A stretch of DNA of 64,000 nt from Haemophilus paracuniculus (GTDB taxonomy: Bacteria; Pseudomonadota; Gammaproteobacteria; Enterobacterales; Pasteurellaceae). The notes beneath the pieces are model-generated. The model was not told the origin of the DNA. It worked only from the letters and a program-made list of their open reading frames with translations, and did no database searches. The stretch covers positions 77,563 through 141,562 of the forward strand of contig NZ_MUYA01000003.1 in assembly GCF_002015115.1 (NCBI RefSeq), written 5' to 3'. The position numbers and the translations under genes are program-made. Below, piece after piece: positions 17,579-27,093 of this stretch. Positions within the stretch are counted from its first letter, which is position 1. Each line of letters opens with the position of its first letter.

Positions 17579-18769
17579 TTAGGCGAATCGCACCGCTTGC
17601 GTTGCCAGCTCGCGGGCGAGTTTGTCGATATGCAACACATCATCAATTTGGCAGATTGCAATAGGGGCGATATTTTCCACCACCGAGCGATTGATCTGTT
17701 CAATCTCCGTAAAGCGAATTTGCCCGTTGAGGAACGCCTCGACCGCCACCTCATTCGCTGCATTCATTGCGGTGGTGGCATATTGCCCCTCGGCGAAAGC
17801 GTCAATCGCTAACTTCAAATTCGGGTAGCGTGCGAAATCAGGCTCAATAAAAGTCAATTCTTTGAGCTGGAAAAAATCCAGTGGGGCAACGCCCGCGTTA
17901 ATTCGAGCTGGGTACGCCATTGTATGAGCAATCGGGGTTCGCATATCGGGATTCCCCATTTGGGCGATCACCGAACCGTCAATATAACGCACCATTGAAT
18001 GAATGATCGATTGAGGGTGGATAATAATTTCCATTTCGTCCGCCGAGGCGTTGAACAGCCAGCGAGCCTCAATATATTCCAAGCCCTTGTTCATCATTGT
18101 GGCGGAATCCACCGAAATTTTTCGCCCCATTGACCAGTTCGGGTGAGCCACCGCCTGCTCAGGCGTGATCGAGCCAAATTCCGCCAAAGGTTTGGTGCGG
18201 AACGGGCCACCCGACCCCATTAGCACGATTTTTTGGATCCCTAAATCCGCAAGGGGGCAGAAACCGACCTGCTGTTGAGCCTCTGGCGGTAGCGATTGGA
18301 AAATCGCATTATGTTCGCTGTCCACGGGCAACAATTTCGCCCCCGATTTTTTCGCTTCATCAATAAAAATCTGACCGCAAGTTACCAGCGACTCTTTATT
18401 CGCCAAAAGCACCCGCTTGCCAGCCTGCACCGCCGCAAGGGTCGGCAACAAGCCTGCCGCCCCGACAATAGCCGCCATTACCATATCCACTTCGGGGTGA
18501 GCAGCAAGATCGCAAATCGCCTTTTGCCCTGCCACCACTTCGGTAGCGATTTGCCGTTGTTTCAGCTGCTCGGCGAGTTGTTGAGCCGCAGGTGCATCAT
18601 CAAGAGCGGCAAATTGTGGACGGAATTTTTCGCACTGTTCCACCATCTTCGCCACATTTTTACCCCCTACCAGAGCGAAAACTTGATATTGTTCGGGATT
18701 TTGTTCCACCACCGAAAGGGTACTGACCCCGATTGAGCCAGTTGAGCCGAGAATTGTGAGTTTTTTCAT
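17579..18769 (-). CDS. dxr: 1-deoxy-D-xylulose 5-phosphate reductoisomerase Dxr (IspC)
   Basis: This cytoplasmic NADPH-dependent enzyme converts DXP to MEP, the committed step of the non-mevalonate isoprenoid pathway. It therefore supplies UppS with precursors. It has 396 residues. The NADPH-binding N-terminus is [15 protein letters not shown]. The central region includes [25 protein letters not shown] and [14 protein letters not shown] sequence, with the metal ligands in the SEH segment. [19 protein letters not shown] is the substrate loop, and a C-terminal four-helix domain follows. The start at 18769 is 38 bases after the hemA stop on the same strand, so the two may share a transcript. Confidence 0.95.
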   Translation of the reverse strand: MKKLTILGSTGSIGVSTLSVVEQNPEQYQVFALVGGKNVAKMVEQCEKFRPQFAALDDAPAAQQLAEQLKQRQIATEVVAGQKAICDLAAHPEVDMVMAAIVGAAGLLPTLAAVQAGKRVLLANKESLVTCGQIFIDEAKKSGAKLLPVDSEHNAIFQSLPPEAQQQVGFCPLADLGIQKIVLMGSGGPFRTKPLAEFGSITPEQAVAHPNWSMGRKISVDSATMMNKGLEYIEARWLFNASADEMEIIIHPQSIIHSMVRYIDGSVIAQMGNPDMRTPIAHTMAYPARINAGVAPLDFFQLKELTFIEPDFARYPNLKLAIDAFAEGQYATTAMNAANEVAVEAFLNGQIRFTEIEQINRSVVENIAPIAICQIDDVLHIDKLARELATQAVRFA

Positions 18770-18807
18770 CTTTTATTCCTGTGAATTTTTAGAAATCCTA
18801 CCCCTTG

Positions 18808-20112
18808 CTATTCTTCTCTTAACGCCTGAGAGAAACTTTGCAACCCTTGCGAATTGCTGGATTTTGCCATTGCTTGCAGGGCTTGGGTGGGGGCGTGTAG
18901 TAGGCTGTTGGTGAGTTTGTAGCTCAACTCTTGTAGCACTTTTTCGCTCTCTTGCCCTTGCTGAATGGCTTGGATTGCCTTGGTGAGTAAATCAAGGCGA
19001 GTCTGTTCCGCTTGTTGGCGGTAGCGTTTGATCAGGTCGCTGGATTGCAACTGTTTTAGCCATTCAAAAAAGGCTTTGCACTCTTGCTCGACAATCTGTT
19101 TCGCTTGTTCCGCCGCTTGTTGGCGTTGTTCAAGATTGCGTTGAATGATGTTTTGCAAATCATCAACGCTGTATGCATAAACGCTGTCTAATTCGCCCAC
19201 TTTTTCATCAATATCACGCGGCACGGCAATATCAATCAGTAGCATTGGGTCAAAGTGGCGTTGCTTTTGAGCCTCTTTCACCATTGCTTGACTAATCAAC
19301 AGATCAGGGCTGCCCGTTGAGCTAATTACCACGTCCGCTTGGTTCAAGCCTACCTGCAACGCACTCAGCGACAGAATTTGCATCGGCGTGTTTAGCCGTT
19401 CGGCAAGATCTTCCGCCCGTTGAGCGGTGCGGTTGGCGATCATAATGTTCTTCGCCCCGTGCTGTACCAAATAGCGAGCCACCAGCTCAATGGTTTCGCC
19501 TGCCCCTACGAGCAAAAAGCGTAATTTGCCGAAATTGTCAAAAATTTGGCGAGCCAATCCGCACGCAGCGTAAGCCACAGACACCGCACTATTGCCGATT
19601 TCCGTTTCAGAACGCACCCGTTTTGCGGTGGCAAAGGTGCGTTGGAACAGGCGAGAAAGTTTGGTCGAAATCGAAAGATTTTGCGATTGATAGAATTCTT
19701 CTGCGTCTTGGTAGGCTTGTTTTACCTGCCCCAAAATTTGCGGTTCGCCCAAAATCAACGAATCCAATCCGCACGCCACCTGCATTAAATGGCGAGCTGC
19801 CTCAAAATTCTGTTTGAAATAGAGGCATTGGCGAAGTTCCGTTTGGTCGAGCTGATGAATTTCGGCAAACCATTGAAAACAGCGTTCCCGCCACGCTAAA
19901 TTTTCGGGGTGATCCTCTTGGGGGGGAATTTGCGACTGATGAAAATAGAGTTCGGTGCGGTTGCAAGTGGACAAAATCACCACGCTTTCAGCCAGTTGCT
20001 GCTGTTGAATTTGCGAAAAGGCTAATTGACGCTTGTTTTCCACAAACGCCACTTTTTCCCGCAAACCGACTGACGCCGTTTTATGATTGATGCCTAACGC
20101 TAAAATTGTCAT
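18808..20112 (-). CDS. hemA: Glutamyl-tRNA reductase HemA
   Basis: HemA is the first enzyme of haem synthesis by the C5 route: it reduces glutamyl-tRNA(Glu) to glutamate semialdehyde. The protein has 434 residues from ATG 20112. A GTG three codons upstream is possible, but the family N-terminus is [15 protein letters not shown]. The catalytic Cys is in [12 protein letters not shown]. The NADPH-binding fold contains [16 protein letters not shown], with [13 protein letters not shown] after it. The long helical dimerisation spine ends the protein. Its presence shows that the organism can begin haem synthesis, unlike haem-requiring H. influenzae. A hairpin lies 20 bases before the start. Confidence 0.95.
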   Translation of the reverse strand: MTILALGINHKTASVGLREKVAFVENKRQLAFSQIQQQQLAESVVILSTCNRTELYFHQSQIPPQEDHPENLAWRERCFQWFAEIHQLDQTELRQCLYFKQNFEAARHLMQVACGLDSLILGEPQILGQVKQAYQDAEEFYQSQNLSISTKLSRLFQRTFATAKRVRSETEIGNSAVSVAYAACGLARQIFDNFGKLRFLLVGAGETIELVARYLVQHGAKNIMIANRTAQRAEDLAERLNTPMQILSLSALQVGLNQADVVISSTGSPDLLISQAMVKEAQKQRHFDPMLLIDIAVPRDIDEKVGELDSVYAYSVDDLQNIIQRNLEQRQQAAEQAKQIVEQECKAFFEWLKQLQSSDLIKRYRQQAEQTRLDLLTKAIQAIQQGQESEKVLQELSYKLTNSLLHAPTQALQAMAKSSNSQGLQSFSQALREE

Positions 20113-20131
20113 CTTGCCCACACAAAAAGAA

Positions 20132-20151
20132 AACAGTGAAAAATCACTGTT
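20132..20151 (-). terminator. Hairpin between rep and hemA
   Basis: An 8-bp stem (AACAGTGA / TCACTGTT) with an AAAA loop is followed on the minus strand by TTCTTTTT. It fits a terminator of rep, but it also sits in the hemA leader. Confidence 0.65.
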
Positions 20152-20212
20152 AAAAAAGGGTTACATTTTAATGAAATCAAGGAATAGGTGCAAATAAATT
20201 GGCAAAATATGT

Positions 20213-22240
20213 TTATTTGGCATTATTCCCCGATTTCAGCATCGCCATCAAATTCGCCACGTTGTTGGAAACTTTTTCTTGTTTTTGGGTTTCAGTAAGT
20301 TGCGGTTTGTCGCGTTCCCATTGTAGATCGTCTTGGGGTAATTCGAGCAAAAAGCGGCTGGGTTCGGGTTTGATGATTTCGCCGTATTGTCGCCGTTCTT
20401 TGCAGAGCGAGAACGTGAGGGTTTGTTGGGCGCGGGTAATGCCCACATAGGCGAGACGGCGTTCTTCTTCCACGTTGTCTTCGTCAAGGCTGGTTTGGTG
20501 GGGCAAAATCCCTTCTTCCATTCCGATCAAAAAAACGTGGGGAAATTCCAGCCCTTTTGAGGCGTGTAGGGTCATCAGTTGTACCTGATCGCTCTCGTCA
20601 TCGTCTTCGCCCCGTTCGAGCATATCTCGCAAAGTGAGGCGATTAACCACTTGCACCAAACTCATCGGGGCTTCAATTTCATCGCCCTCTAACATTCCTT
20701 CCACCCACTCAAATAGGGTTTGCACGTTGCGGCTCTGCATTTCCGCCGCTTTCGGGGTGGTGGCGGTTTCGTAGAGATACGCCTCATATTGGATCTTCGC
20801 CAACATTGCTTGAATTGCATCTTTTGGCTCGGATCGCACCGCTTGATCGCTCAATTCCACAATCCAACGCCCGAAATCTTGCAGGGCTTGATAAGGTTTG
20901 GGCGTGAGGCGTTGAATCAGCTCAAAATCAAAAATCGCTTCAAACAGGCTAACCTGCTTTTCATTCGCCAACTGCCCTAATTTTTCGAGAGTCGCCGCCC
21001 CGATTTCTCGTTTGGGGGTATTGACGATCCGCAAAAATGCCGCGTCATCATCTTGATTCACCAGCAACCGTAAATAAGACATCATATCCTTGATTTCCGC
21101 CCGTGAGAAAAAGGACGTGCCGCCCGAAATTTTGTAGGGAATACGGTTTTGCATTAGCAATTTTTCCAGCAGGCGAGATTGGTGGTTGCTGCGGTATAAA
21201 ATCGCATAATCTTTATATTTGGTTTTGTGGGAAAAACGGTGGGCAATCAGCTCGCCGACAATCCGTTCCGCCTCGTGTTCTTCGTTTTTCGCTTCAATCA
21301 CATTCAACTTTTCGCCCTCGCCCAGTTGCGAGAACAGCCGTTTTTGGAAGATGTGATCGTTGTTGTCGATCAGAATGTTGGCACAATGCAAAATCCGCTG
21401 GCTAGAACGGTAGTTTTGTTCCAATTTAATCACGTTCAAATGGGGAAAATCGGTGCGTAGCCGCTGCATATTTTCGGGCTTCGCCCCCCGCCACGAGTAG
21501 ATCGACTGATCATCATCGCCCACCACGGTAAAATTCGCCGCCGATCCCACGATCAACTTAATCAACTCGTATTGGCTAGTGTTGGTGTCTTGATATTCAT
21601 CGACCAACAAATAACGAATTTTCGCCTGCCAACGAGCCAAAGCTTCCCCATTTTGGCGGAACAGCAACACGGGCAACATAATCAAATCGTCAAAATCCAA
21701 CGCATTGTAGGCTTTGAGCTGATTTTGATATTGCAAATAAAAGTGGGAAAACACCCGCTCGCGATCATCTCGCACACGGCTCACCACCATTTCAGGCGAG
21801 AGCAGATCGTTCTTCCAGCGAGAAATGGTGGAAATCAAAGCTTTGAGCAGATCTTTATCTTCCGTTACATTTTCAGGCAATAGGTGTTTGAGCAGGGCAA
21901 GCTGATCGTGTTCGTCAAACAGCGTCATTCCCGCCTTGTAGCCGAGGGTTTTATGCTCTCGTTTCAAAATTTCAAAGCCGAGAGTGTGAAAGGTGGAAAT
22001 GGTTAGCCCCTTGCTATTTTCCTTGCCAATCGAATGGGCGACCCGCTCTCGCATTTCGCGAGCGGCTTTGTTGGTAAAAGTAACGGCGGCGATCTGCTTC
22101 GGCGAGTAGCCACAATGGGCAATCAAATGGGCGATTTTGTTGATAATCACCCGAGTTTTGCCCGATCCAGCCCCTGCTAAAACAAGGCACGCCCCCTCGG
22201 CATATTCCACCGCTTGTTGTTGTTGTGGGTTGAGTTTCAT
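20213..22240 (-). CDS. rep: ATP-dependent DNA helicase Rep
   Basis: This superfamily 1A 3'-5' helicase moves with the replisome and clears proteins from template DNA. It has 675 residues, the normal Rep length. It begins [15 protein letters not shown] and carries the Walker A motif [10 protein letters not shown]. Motif II is DEYQDTN and motif III is [15 protein letters not shown]. The C-terminal motifs include [16 protein letters not shown] and [11 protein letters not shown]. The Rep identity, rather than UvrD or PcrA, follows from the N-terminus, the length and the short C-terminal tail that ends in LMAMLKSG. An uptake-signal core overlaps the sequence for QQAVEY. The gene is divergent from adhE. 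Confidence 0.94.
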   Translation of the reverse strand: MKLNPQQQQAVEYAEGACLVLAGAGSGKTRVIINKIAHLIAHCGYSPKQIAAVTFTNKAAREMRERVAHSIGKENSKGLTISTFHTLGFEILKREHKTLGYKAGMTLFDEHDQLALLKHLLPENVTEDKDLLKALISTISRWKNDLLSPEMVVSRVRDDRERVFSHFYLQYQNQLKAYNALDFDDLIMLPVLLFRQNGEALARWQAKIRYLLVDEYQDTNTSQYELIKLIVGSAANFTVVGDDDQSIYSWRGAKPENMQRLRTDFPHLNVIKLEQNYRSSQRILHCANILIDNNDHIFQKRLFSQLGEGEKLNVIEAKNEEHEAERIVGELIAHRFSHKTKYKDYAILYRSNHQSRLLEKLLMQNRIPYKISGGTSFFSRAEIKDMMSYLRLLVNQDDDAAFLRIVNTPKREIGAATLEKLGQLANEKQVSLFEAIFDFELIQRLTPKPYQALQDFGRWIVELSDQAVRSEPKDAIQAMLAKIQYEAYLYETATTPKAAEMQSRNVQTLFEWVEGMLEGDEIEAPMSLVQVVNRLTLRDMLERGEDDDESDQVQLMTLHASKGLEFPHVFLIGMEEGILPHQTSLDEDNVEEERRLAYVGITRAQQTLTFSLCKERRQYGEIIKPEPSRFLLELPQDDLQWERDKPQLTETQKQEKVSNNVANLMAMLKSGNNAK

Positions 22241-22401
22241 TCTTTGATTTTTCGCTAAAATTGACGGATTGCAAGCGGTAGGATTTTAAGGATTTTTTGG
22301 GAATTGTCGATACGCAATCGTGGATTTGTTACGCTATTGTTAGCCGTTGGTTATTGGCGTTATAAGAAAATTTTTCCAATTTATTGCATAAAAAATAAAC
22401 G

Positions 22402-22415
22402 TTGATCTAGATCAT
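22402..22415 (+). promoter_or_regulatory. FNR-like operator upstream of adhE
   Basis: TTGAT-CTAG-ATCAT matches the FNR consensus TTGAT-N4-ATCAA at all but the last base. It is 87 bases before the adhE ATG, in a leader of about 260 bases shared with rep. Anaerobic control of adhE is expected for a fermentative facultative anaerobe, but I could not fix a -10 box. Confidence 0.65.
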
Positions 22416-22501
22416 TTCGACTGCATTTCAAGGGCGAAAATGAAGTCAATTTGGGTAATAATTTCATCAGATAAATTATTTCAAATTAAGAGGAAGTCCT
22501 T

Positions 22502-25117
22502 ATGGCAAACAATCCAAAAAATGCACAACCCTATGATGCACAAGCCGAAGTGAATCAACTGGTTGAGAACGGTTTAAAAGCGTTGGAAAAATTCCGCGAG
22601 CTAAACCAAGAGCAGGTCGATTACATTGTGGCGAAAGCCTCAGTCGCCGCCCTTGATAAACACGGTGTATTAGCGTTACACGCCGTGGAAGAAACGGGGC
22701 GTGGTGTGTTTGAAGACAAAGCCACCAAAAACCTGTTTGCGTGCGAATATGTGGTAAACAATATGCGTCATCTCAAAACTGCTGGTGTGATTAGCGAAGA
22801 TGATGTAACAGGCATTACCGAAATTGCCGATCCCGTTGGCGTGATTTGTGGCATTACCCCAACCACCAACCCAACTTCAACCACCATTTTCAAAGCGTTA
22901 ATCGCCCTCAAAACCCGCAACCCGATTGTGTTTGCGTTCCACCCGTCTGCTCAACAATGTTCTGCCCACGCGGCGCAAATCGTGTATGAAGCAGCGGTCG
23001 CCGCAGGCGCGCCAGAACATTGTGTACAATGGATTCAAACTCCGTCAATGGAAGGCACATCGGCGTTAATGAAACATTCAGGCATCGCCACCATTCTTGC
23101 TACGGGCGGTAACGCAATGGTTGAGGCGGCTTACTCTTGCGGTAAACCCGCCCTTGGCGTAGGGGCAGGAAACGTGCCAGCCTATGTGGAAAAAACTGCC
23201 AACGTGAAACAAGCGGTTTACGATATTGTAATGTCGAAATCTTTCGATAACGGGATGATTTGTGCCTCTGAACAGGCGGCGATTGTGGATAAAGAAATCT
23301 ACGCCGAGTTTGTGAAAGAGATGCAATCTTACGGCGTTTATCTCGTTAATAAAAAAGAGAAAGCCTTGCTCGAAAAATATATTTTCGGGGTGGATAAAGC
23401 CGACAAAGCAAGCTGTTCTGGGGCAAAACTCAATTCAGCGGTGGTGGGTAAACCTGCGGCGTGGATTGCCGAACAAGCGGGCTTTTCTGTGCCAGCCAAA
23501 ACCAACATTTTATTAGCCGAATGTAGCGAAGTGGGCGAAGCCGAACCTCTTACCCGAGAAAAACTCTCGCCAGTGCTTGCCTTGCTTAAATCAGATTCAA
23601 CCGAAAATGGTCTCGCCCTTGCCGAAGCAATGGTCAATTTCCACGGCTTAGGACATTCCGCGGCGATTCACACCCAAAATAAAGATCTCGCCAAAGAATT
23701 TGGCGAACGTGTCAAAGCCATTCGTGTGATTTGGAACTCTCCGTCAACCTTTGGTGGTATCGGCGATGTGTATAATTCTTTCTTACCGTCCTTGACCTTA
23801 GGTTGTGGCTCTTACGGTAAAAACTCAGTCGGCAACAACGTGAGTGCCGTGAATTTAATCAACATCAAACGTGTGGGCAGACGGAGAAATAATATGCAAT
23901 GGTTTAAAGTGCCATCAAAAATCTACTTTGAGCGTGATTCGATTCAATATCTAAAATCAATGCACGATGTGCATAAAGTGATGATTGTAACCGACCGCTC
24001 AATGGTGGATCTCGGCTTTGTGGATCGCATTACCGACCAACTTCGCCAACGCCGTAACAAAGTGATGATTCAACTCTTTACCGATGTTGAGCCAAACCCA
24101 AGTTTACAAACGGTGGAAAGAGGCACAGAGCTAATGCGTAGCTTCCAGCCTGATACCATTATCGCCCTCGGCGGTGGCTCGCCAATGGACGCGGCGAAAA
24201 TTATGTGGTTATTCTATGAACAGCCAGAAGTGGATTTCCGTGATTTGGTGCAGAAATTTATGGACATTCGCAAACGTGCGTTCAAATTCCCACAATTAGG
24301 TCGCAAAGCGAAATTTGTCGGTATTCCAACCACTTCGGGTACGGGTTCAGAAGTCACGCCATTTGCCGTAATTACAGACGGCGATATTAAGTACCCGCTT
24401 GCGGACTACTCACTTACCCCAACGGTGGCGATTGTTGATCCCGCCCTTGTTATGAGCGTGCCAGCTCACGTTGCGGCGGATACGGGCTTAGACGTTTTAA
24501 CCCACGCCACTGAGGCTTACACCTCAATCTTGGCAAACGACTACACGGACGGTTTAGCCCTACAAGCGATCAAATTAGTGTTTGAAAACCTTGAAAAATC
24601 AGTGAAAGAGTTCGATGAAGTGGCTCGCGAAAAAATGCACAACGCCTCAACAATGGCGGGAATGGCATTCGCCAATGCATTCTTAGGCATCTGCCACTCA
24701 ATGGCTCACAAAATCGGCGGCAAATTCCACACCGTACACGGTCGCACCAATGCGATTTTGCTACCGCACGTCATTCGCTATAACGGCACTCGCCCAACCA
24801 AAGTGGCAACGTGGCCGAAATACAATCACTATGTGGCGGATGTTCGCTTCCAAGATATCGCCCGTACCTTAGGCTTACCTGCCTCAACCCCAGCGGAAGC
24901 GGTGGAATCTTACGCGAAAGCAGTACACGATCTCGCCGTGCGTTGTGGGGTGAAAATGTCCCTGCGTGATCAAGGTGTCGATGAACAAGCCTTCCTCGCT
25001 GCCCGCCGCGAACTCGCCCTACACGCCTTTGAAGACCAATGCACCCCTGCCAACCCACGCTTGGCAATGGTGGAAGATATGGAAGAGATTATGACAAAAG
25101 CCTATTATGGGAAATAA
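22502..25117 (+). CDS. adhE: Bifunctional aldehyde-alcohol dehydrogenase AdhE
   Basis: AdhE reduces acetyl-CoA to acetaldehyde and then to ethanol, regenerating NAD+ during fermentation. It assembles into long spirosome filaments. The protein has 871 residues. The N-terminal CoA-dependent aldehyde dehydrogenase domain (about 1-440) has its catalytic Cys in DNGMICASEQA and the nucleotide segment CGITPTTNPTSTTIF. A linker follows, then an iron-dependent alcohol dehydrogenase domain (about 450-870) with IALGGGSPMDAAKIMW, IPTTSGTGSEVTPFAV and the iron ligands in CHSMAHKIGGKFHTVHGRTN. ATG 22502 is preceded by AAGAGGAAGTCCTT, a strong site. A hairpin terminator follows. An uptake-signal core lies inside the gene near 23210. 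Confidence 0.97.
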   Translation: MANNPKNAQPYDAQAEVNQLVENGLKALEKFRELNQEQVDYIVAKASVAALDKHGVLALHAVEETGRGVFEDKATKNLFACEYVVNNMRHLKTAGVISEDDVTGITEIADPVGVICGITPTTNPTSTTIFKALIALKTRNPIVFAFHPSAQQCSAHAAQIVYEAAVAAGAPEHCVQWIQTPSMEGTSALMKHSGIATILATGGNAMVEAAYSCGKPALGVGAGNVPAYVEKTANVKQAVYDIVMSKSFDNGMICASEQAAIVDKEIYAEFVKEMQSYGVYLVNKKEKALLEKYIFGVDKADKASCSGAKLNSAVVGKPAAWIAEQAGFSVPAKTNILLAECSEVGEAEPLTREKLSPVLALLKSDSTENGLALAEAMVNFHGLGHSAAIHTQNKDLAKEFGERVKAIRVIWNSPSTFGGIGDVYNSFLPSLTLGCGSYGKNSVGNNVSAVNLINIKRVGRRRNNMQWFKVPSKIYFERDSIQYLKSMHDVHKVMIVTDRSMVDLGFVDRITDQLRQRRNKVMIQLFTDVEPNPSLQTVERGTELMRSFQPDTIIALGGGSPMDAAKIMWLFYEQPEVDFRDLVQKFMDIRKRAFKFPQLGRKAKFVGIPTTSGTGSEVTPFAVITDGDIKYPLADYSLTPTVAIVDPALVMSVPAHVAADTGLDVLTHATEAYTSILANDYTDGLALQAIKLVFENLEKSVKEFDEVAREKMHNASTMAGMAFANAFLGICHSMAHKIGGKFHTVHGRTNAILLPHVIRYNGTRPTKVATWPKYNHYVADVRFQDIARTLGLPASTPAEAVESYAKAVHDLAVRCGVKMSLRDQGVDEQAFLAARRELALHAFEDQCTPANPRLAMVEDMEEIMTKAYYGK

Positions 25118-25172
25118 TTTCTTTTAAAATCAAAGGGATAAAAATTTAACCAAGTGTAAAATATCTATTTTG

Positions 25173-25206
25173 TGCCTATATAGCAACGTGCTGTATAGGC
25201 ATTTTT
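25173..25206 (+). terminator. Terminator of adhE
   Basis: A 13-pair stem with one T-G pair (TGCCTATATAGCA / TGCTGTATAGGCA) and an ACG loop is followed by TTTTT, 55 bases after the adhE stop. Confidence 0.8.
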
Positions 25207-25220
25207 ATATTGAATATAAA

Positions 25221-25242
25221 AAACCGCCATTTTAGGCGGTTT
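25221..25242 (-). terminator. Terminator of the 89-residue secreted protein gene
   Basis: AAACCGCC / GGCGGTTT with a six-base loop. Read on the minus strand it is followed by a T-run, and it lies 20 bases after the stop of the gene at 25262. Confidence 0.8.
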
Positions 25243-25261
25243 ATATTAAAATTCATCTGTA

Positions 25262-25531
25262 CTAATTATCATACTCTGATGAAATTTCTGCTTGTAATTT
25301 ATCCAGTTGCTTGATAAATTCTTTACATTGTTTAGATTGTTTTGCTTTACATTCTACATAAAGTTTTTCACAAGCTCTACCCGCCTTAGTTGCACTAGCA
25401 TCTTGCCCCATTGCTTCTATGCAGTAATTTGCTGTTTTCTTACTTGGTTTAAGAGGTTGTTTTGCTTCACTTGCAAAAGTAGTAGAAGTAAACAACGTTA
25501 ATAAAGTAACGAATGGAATTAAAGTTTTCAT
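25262..25531 (-). CDS. Small secreted four-cysteine protein, unknown function
   Basis: The predicted product has 89 residues. I do not recognise the family. A signal peptide of about 20 residues (KTLIPFVTLLTLFTSTTFA) is followed by a Lys-rich mature part of about 69 residues with four cysteines, in YC, AC, EC and QC contexts. They could form two disulfides in the periplasm. The helical C-terminal half (EFIKQLDKLQAEISSEY) is polar. An AGGATTTAAAA ribosome-binding site precedes the ATG, and a terminator follows the stop, so it looks like a real gene. It lies downstream of the broken secreted-protein gene on the same strand. Codon use is AT-rich compared with adhE. Confidence 0.6.
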   Translation of the reverse strand: MKTLIPFVTLLTLFTSTTFASEAKQPLKPSKKTANYCIEAMGQDASATKAGRACEKLYVECKAKQSKQCKEFIKQLDKLQAEISSEYDN

Positions 25532-25563
25532 TTTTAAATCCTCAATAATACAGTAAATAATAA

Positions 25564-26004
25564 TTAGAATCCTCTTAATAATTCATAGTCAAAATTAGTA
25601 TTAATAGGCTTGTTCTTATTACATTCAACATCAGCCAATTGTTTACCATTTTTTAATACAAGAACACCTGATGACTATCCATCAGAATCCCCCCTAATAG
25701 CACTAGATGTATAAATAACATAAGAATACTTTCCATTTACCATTTCTAATGATGTATTTGTATATCCAGTACCAATAGAATGCTGACTTTGCTCACGCCC
25801 TATAATTTGTGAAATAGGGTTTTTAAAAGTAAGTTCTTTGGTATTTGAACCTACTTTACCAAAAGAATAAATATAATCATTGCCTGATTTCAAAACTGAA
25901 ATCATCTTATTATTTTTAGTAATACAAGAAAAAACAGTGTCTGCTGCACTCGCAATTGACGGCATCACTAAAAAAGATGCTAAAATAAGTTGTTTAATTT
26001 TCAT
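25564..26004 (-). pseudogene. Secreted protein gene interrupted by an in-frame TAG
   Basis: The first 109 codons encode a signal peptide (KIKQLILASFLVMPSIASA) and a beta-rich domain starting DTVFSCITKNNKMISVLKSG. Translation then meets TAG at 25675-25677. The same frame continues for 36 more codons to a TAA at 25564, reading SSGVLVLKNGKQLADVEC and ending in YELLRGF. That downstream part looks like a natural C-terminus and supplies the second Cys to pair with the one near residue 27. No shift of frame is needed, so the simplest reading is a nonsense mutation in a gene of 146 residues. The start has a good site (AGGAGTATGATTTT). I know similar small secreted proteins only as uncharacterised families. 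A six-G run lies eleven bases before the stop. Confidence 0.65.
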
Positions 26005-26041
26005 AAAATCATACTCCTAAATTTATTTTGCAGGGGGGATA

Positions 26042-26087
26042 TGTGTTATATCTGTCAAGATATAACACACCCCAGTATACTGGGGTG
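26042..26087. repeat. Two overlapping perfect palindromes upstream of the broken gene
   Basis: A 12-bp stem (TGTGTTATATCT / AGATATAACACA) with a GTCA loop occupies 26042-26069. A 20-bp perfect palindrome (CACCCCAGTATACTGGGGTG) occupies 26068-26087 and shares two bases with it. Neither has a T-run. They lie 38 bases before the start of the minus-strand gene, where an operator or leader structure would be. Confidence 0.7.
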
Positions 26088-26263
26088 CCTTGCACAACGA
26101 TAAGGTGGTTAAAAATTAAACCCACTAGCAAAACGTCCTAAATAACAATTCCTAGCATTTTTGTGTTCTTCCTTGCTTGTGTTTTTACTCAACTATCTCA
26201 AAATAATCCTTAAATTACTTTCTAAGGATAAGTTATCTTTTCTTAAACCACCCGCTTGTTTAT

Positions 26264-27088
26264 TTAATCAGCGAGTAATGCCAATCGTAAAACAATACTT
26301 TCGCCGTTTTGTAATGGGCGGTCGATACTTCCCGTTTCAAGGCAAATCATCTGTTGGTAGTCATTAGGGGTCATATCGCTCATTGCTTTATGCCACGGAT
26401 TCCATAACACCAAATTACTCGCCCCTTGCTGTTCAAGCATAATTTGGCGTTTTAAACTGTCATCCACAATGCGGTTTTGCTTGTGTGAGGGTGGGATCGA
26501 ATAGACACAATCAATATGCTGATCAATTTTTCGTGATGAAGGATAATTTTCTTGCTGTTGCGTAACACAGTTCAAACCCTGCTGAGGTAAATGGGTTACT
26601 TCCACTTGATGAATATCGCCCACTCTAAAATAGCTATGTAGCACCGCTTGTGCCAGCTTTTCGCCATAATGGGTGAAAGTTAATTCACAATCTTGCGTAA
26701 AATTGATTTCTAATTGGGCTTGTCGTTGATTTTGCTGATTAAGATAATGAAATTGCAACCAGACACTATTTTCGTTCACTTTATAATCATTTAATGCCCA
26801 TAAATCAAGGCGTGCGGTGCCGTGAGCGGGTTGCTGAATACCGCCAAACCAAGGATAGCAAAGGGGAATACCACCACGAATTGCGGTGCCTCGTTGAAAA
26901 GAGGCGATGTTGCTCAGCCATAATATATCGTGCTTGGCTTTTTGGGGCTTCCAACTTAATAATTGTGCCCCCTGCAAAGCAATTTTTGCCTCGCCCACGG
27001 AATGTTTAATGACTAATACAGGAATGTCATTATAGTGAAATAAATTCAGCTCTGGGGTGAGAGATTTAATATGAGTAATTTTTAGCAT
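26264..27088 (-). CDS. Hexose-6-phosphate/aldose mutarotase-like protein (YeaD family)
   Basis: This is a cytoplasmic protein of 274 residues of the galactose mutarotase-like fold, in the YeaD group that interconverts the anomers of hexose-6-phosphates. GIPLCYPWFGG is the conserved turn after the first strands. The catalytic His lies in AVLHSYFRVGD and the catalytic Glu in ICLETGSIDRP near the C-terminus. It is the last gene of the sulfatase cluster, starting five bases after the stop of the maturase gene, so it is probably cotranscribed. In this setting it may act on the sugar released by the sulfatase or on its phosphate. A related fold is used for sulfoquinovose, but nothing in the sequence singles that out. 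An uptake-signal core occurs near 26646. Confidence 0.8.
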   Translation of the reverse strand: MLKITHIKSLTPELNLFHYNDIPVLVIKHSVGEAKIALQGAQLLSWKPQKAKHDILWLSNIASFQRGTAIRGGIPLCYPWFGGIQQPAHGTARLDLWALNDYKVNENSVWLQFHYLNQQNQRQAQLEINFTQDCELTFTHYGEKLAQAVLHSYFRVGDIHQVEVTHLPQQGLNCVTQQQENYPSSRKIDQHIDCVYSIPPSHKQNRIVDDSLKRQIMLEQQGASNLVLWNPWHKAMSDMTPNDYQQMICLETGSIDRPLQNGESIVLRLALLAD

Positions 27089-27093
27089 AGTGG

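Noticed and set aside
25675..25700. Frameshift or phase variation at the G6 run in the broken secreted gene
   Set aside because: The sense frame after the TAG is the same as before it, so a shift at the G6 run would damage rather than restore the product.
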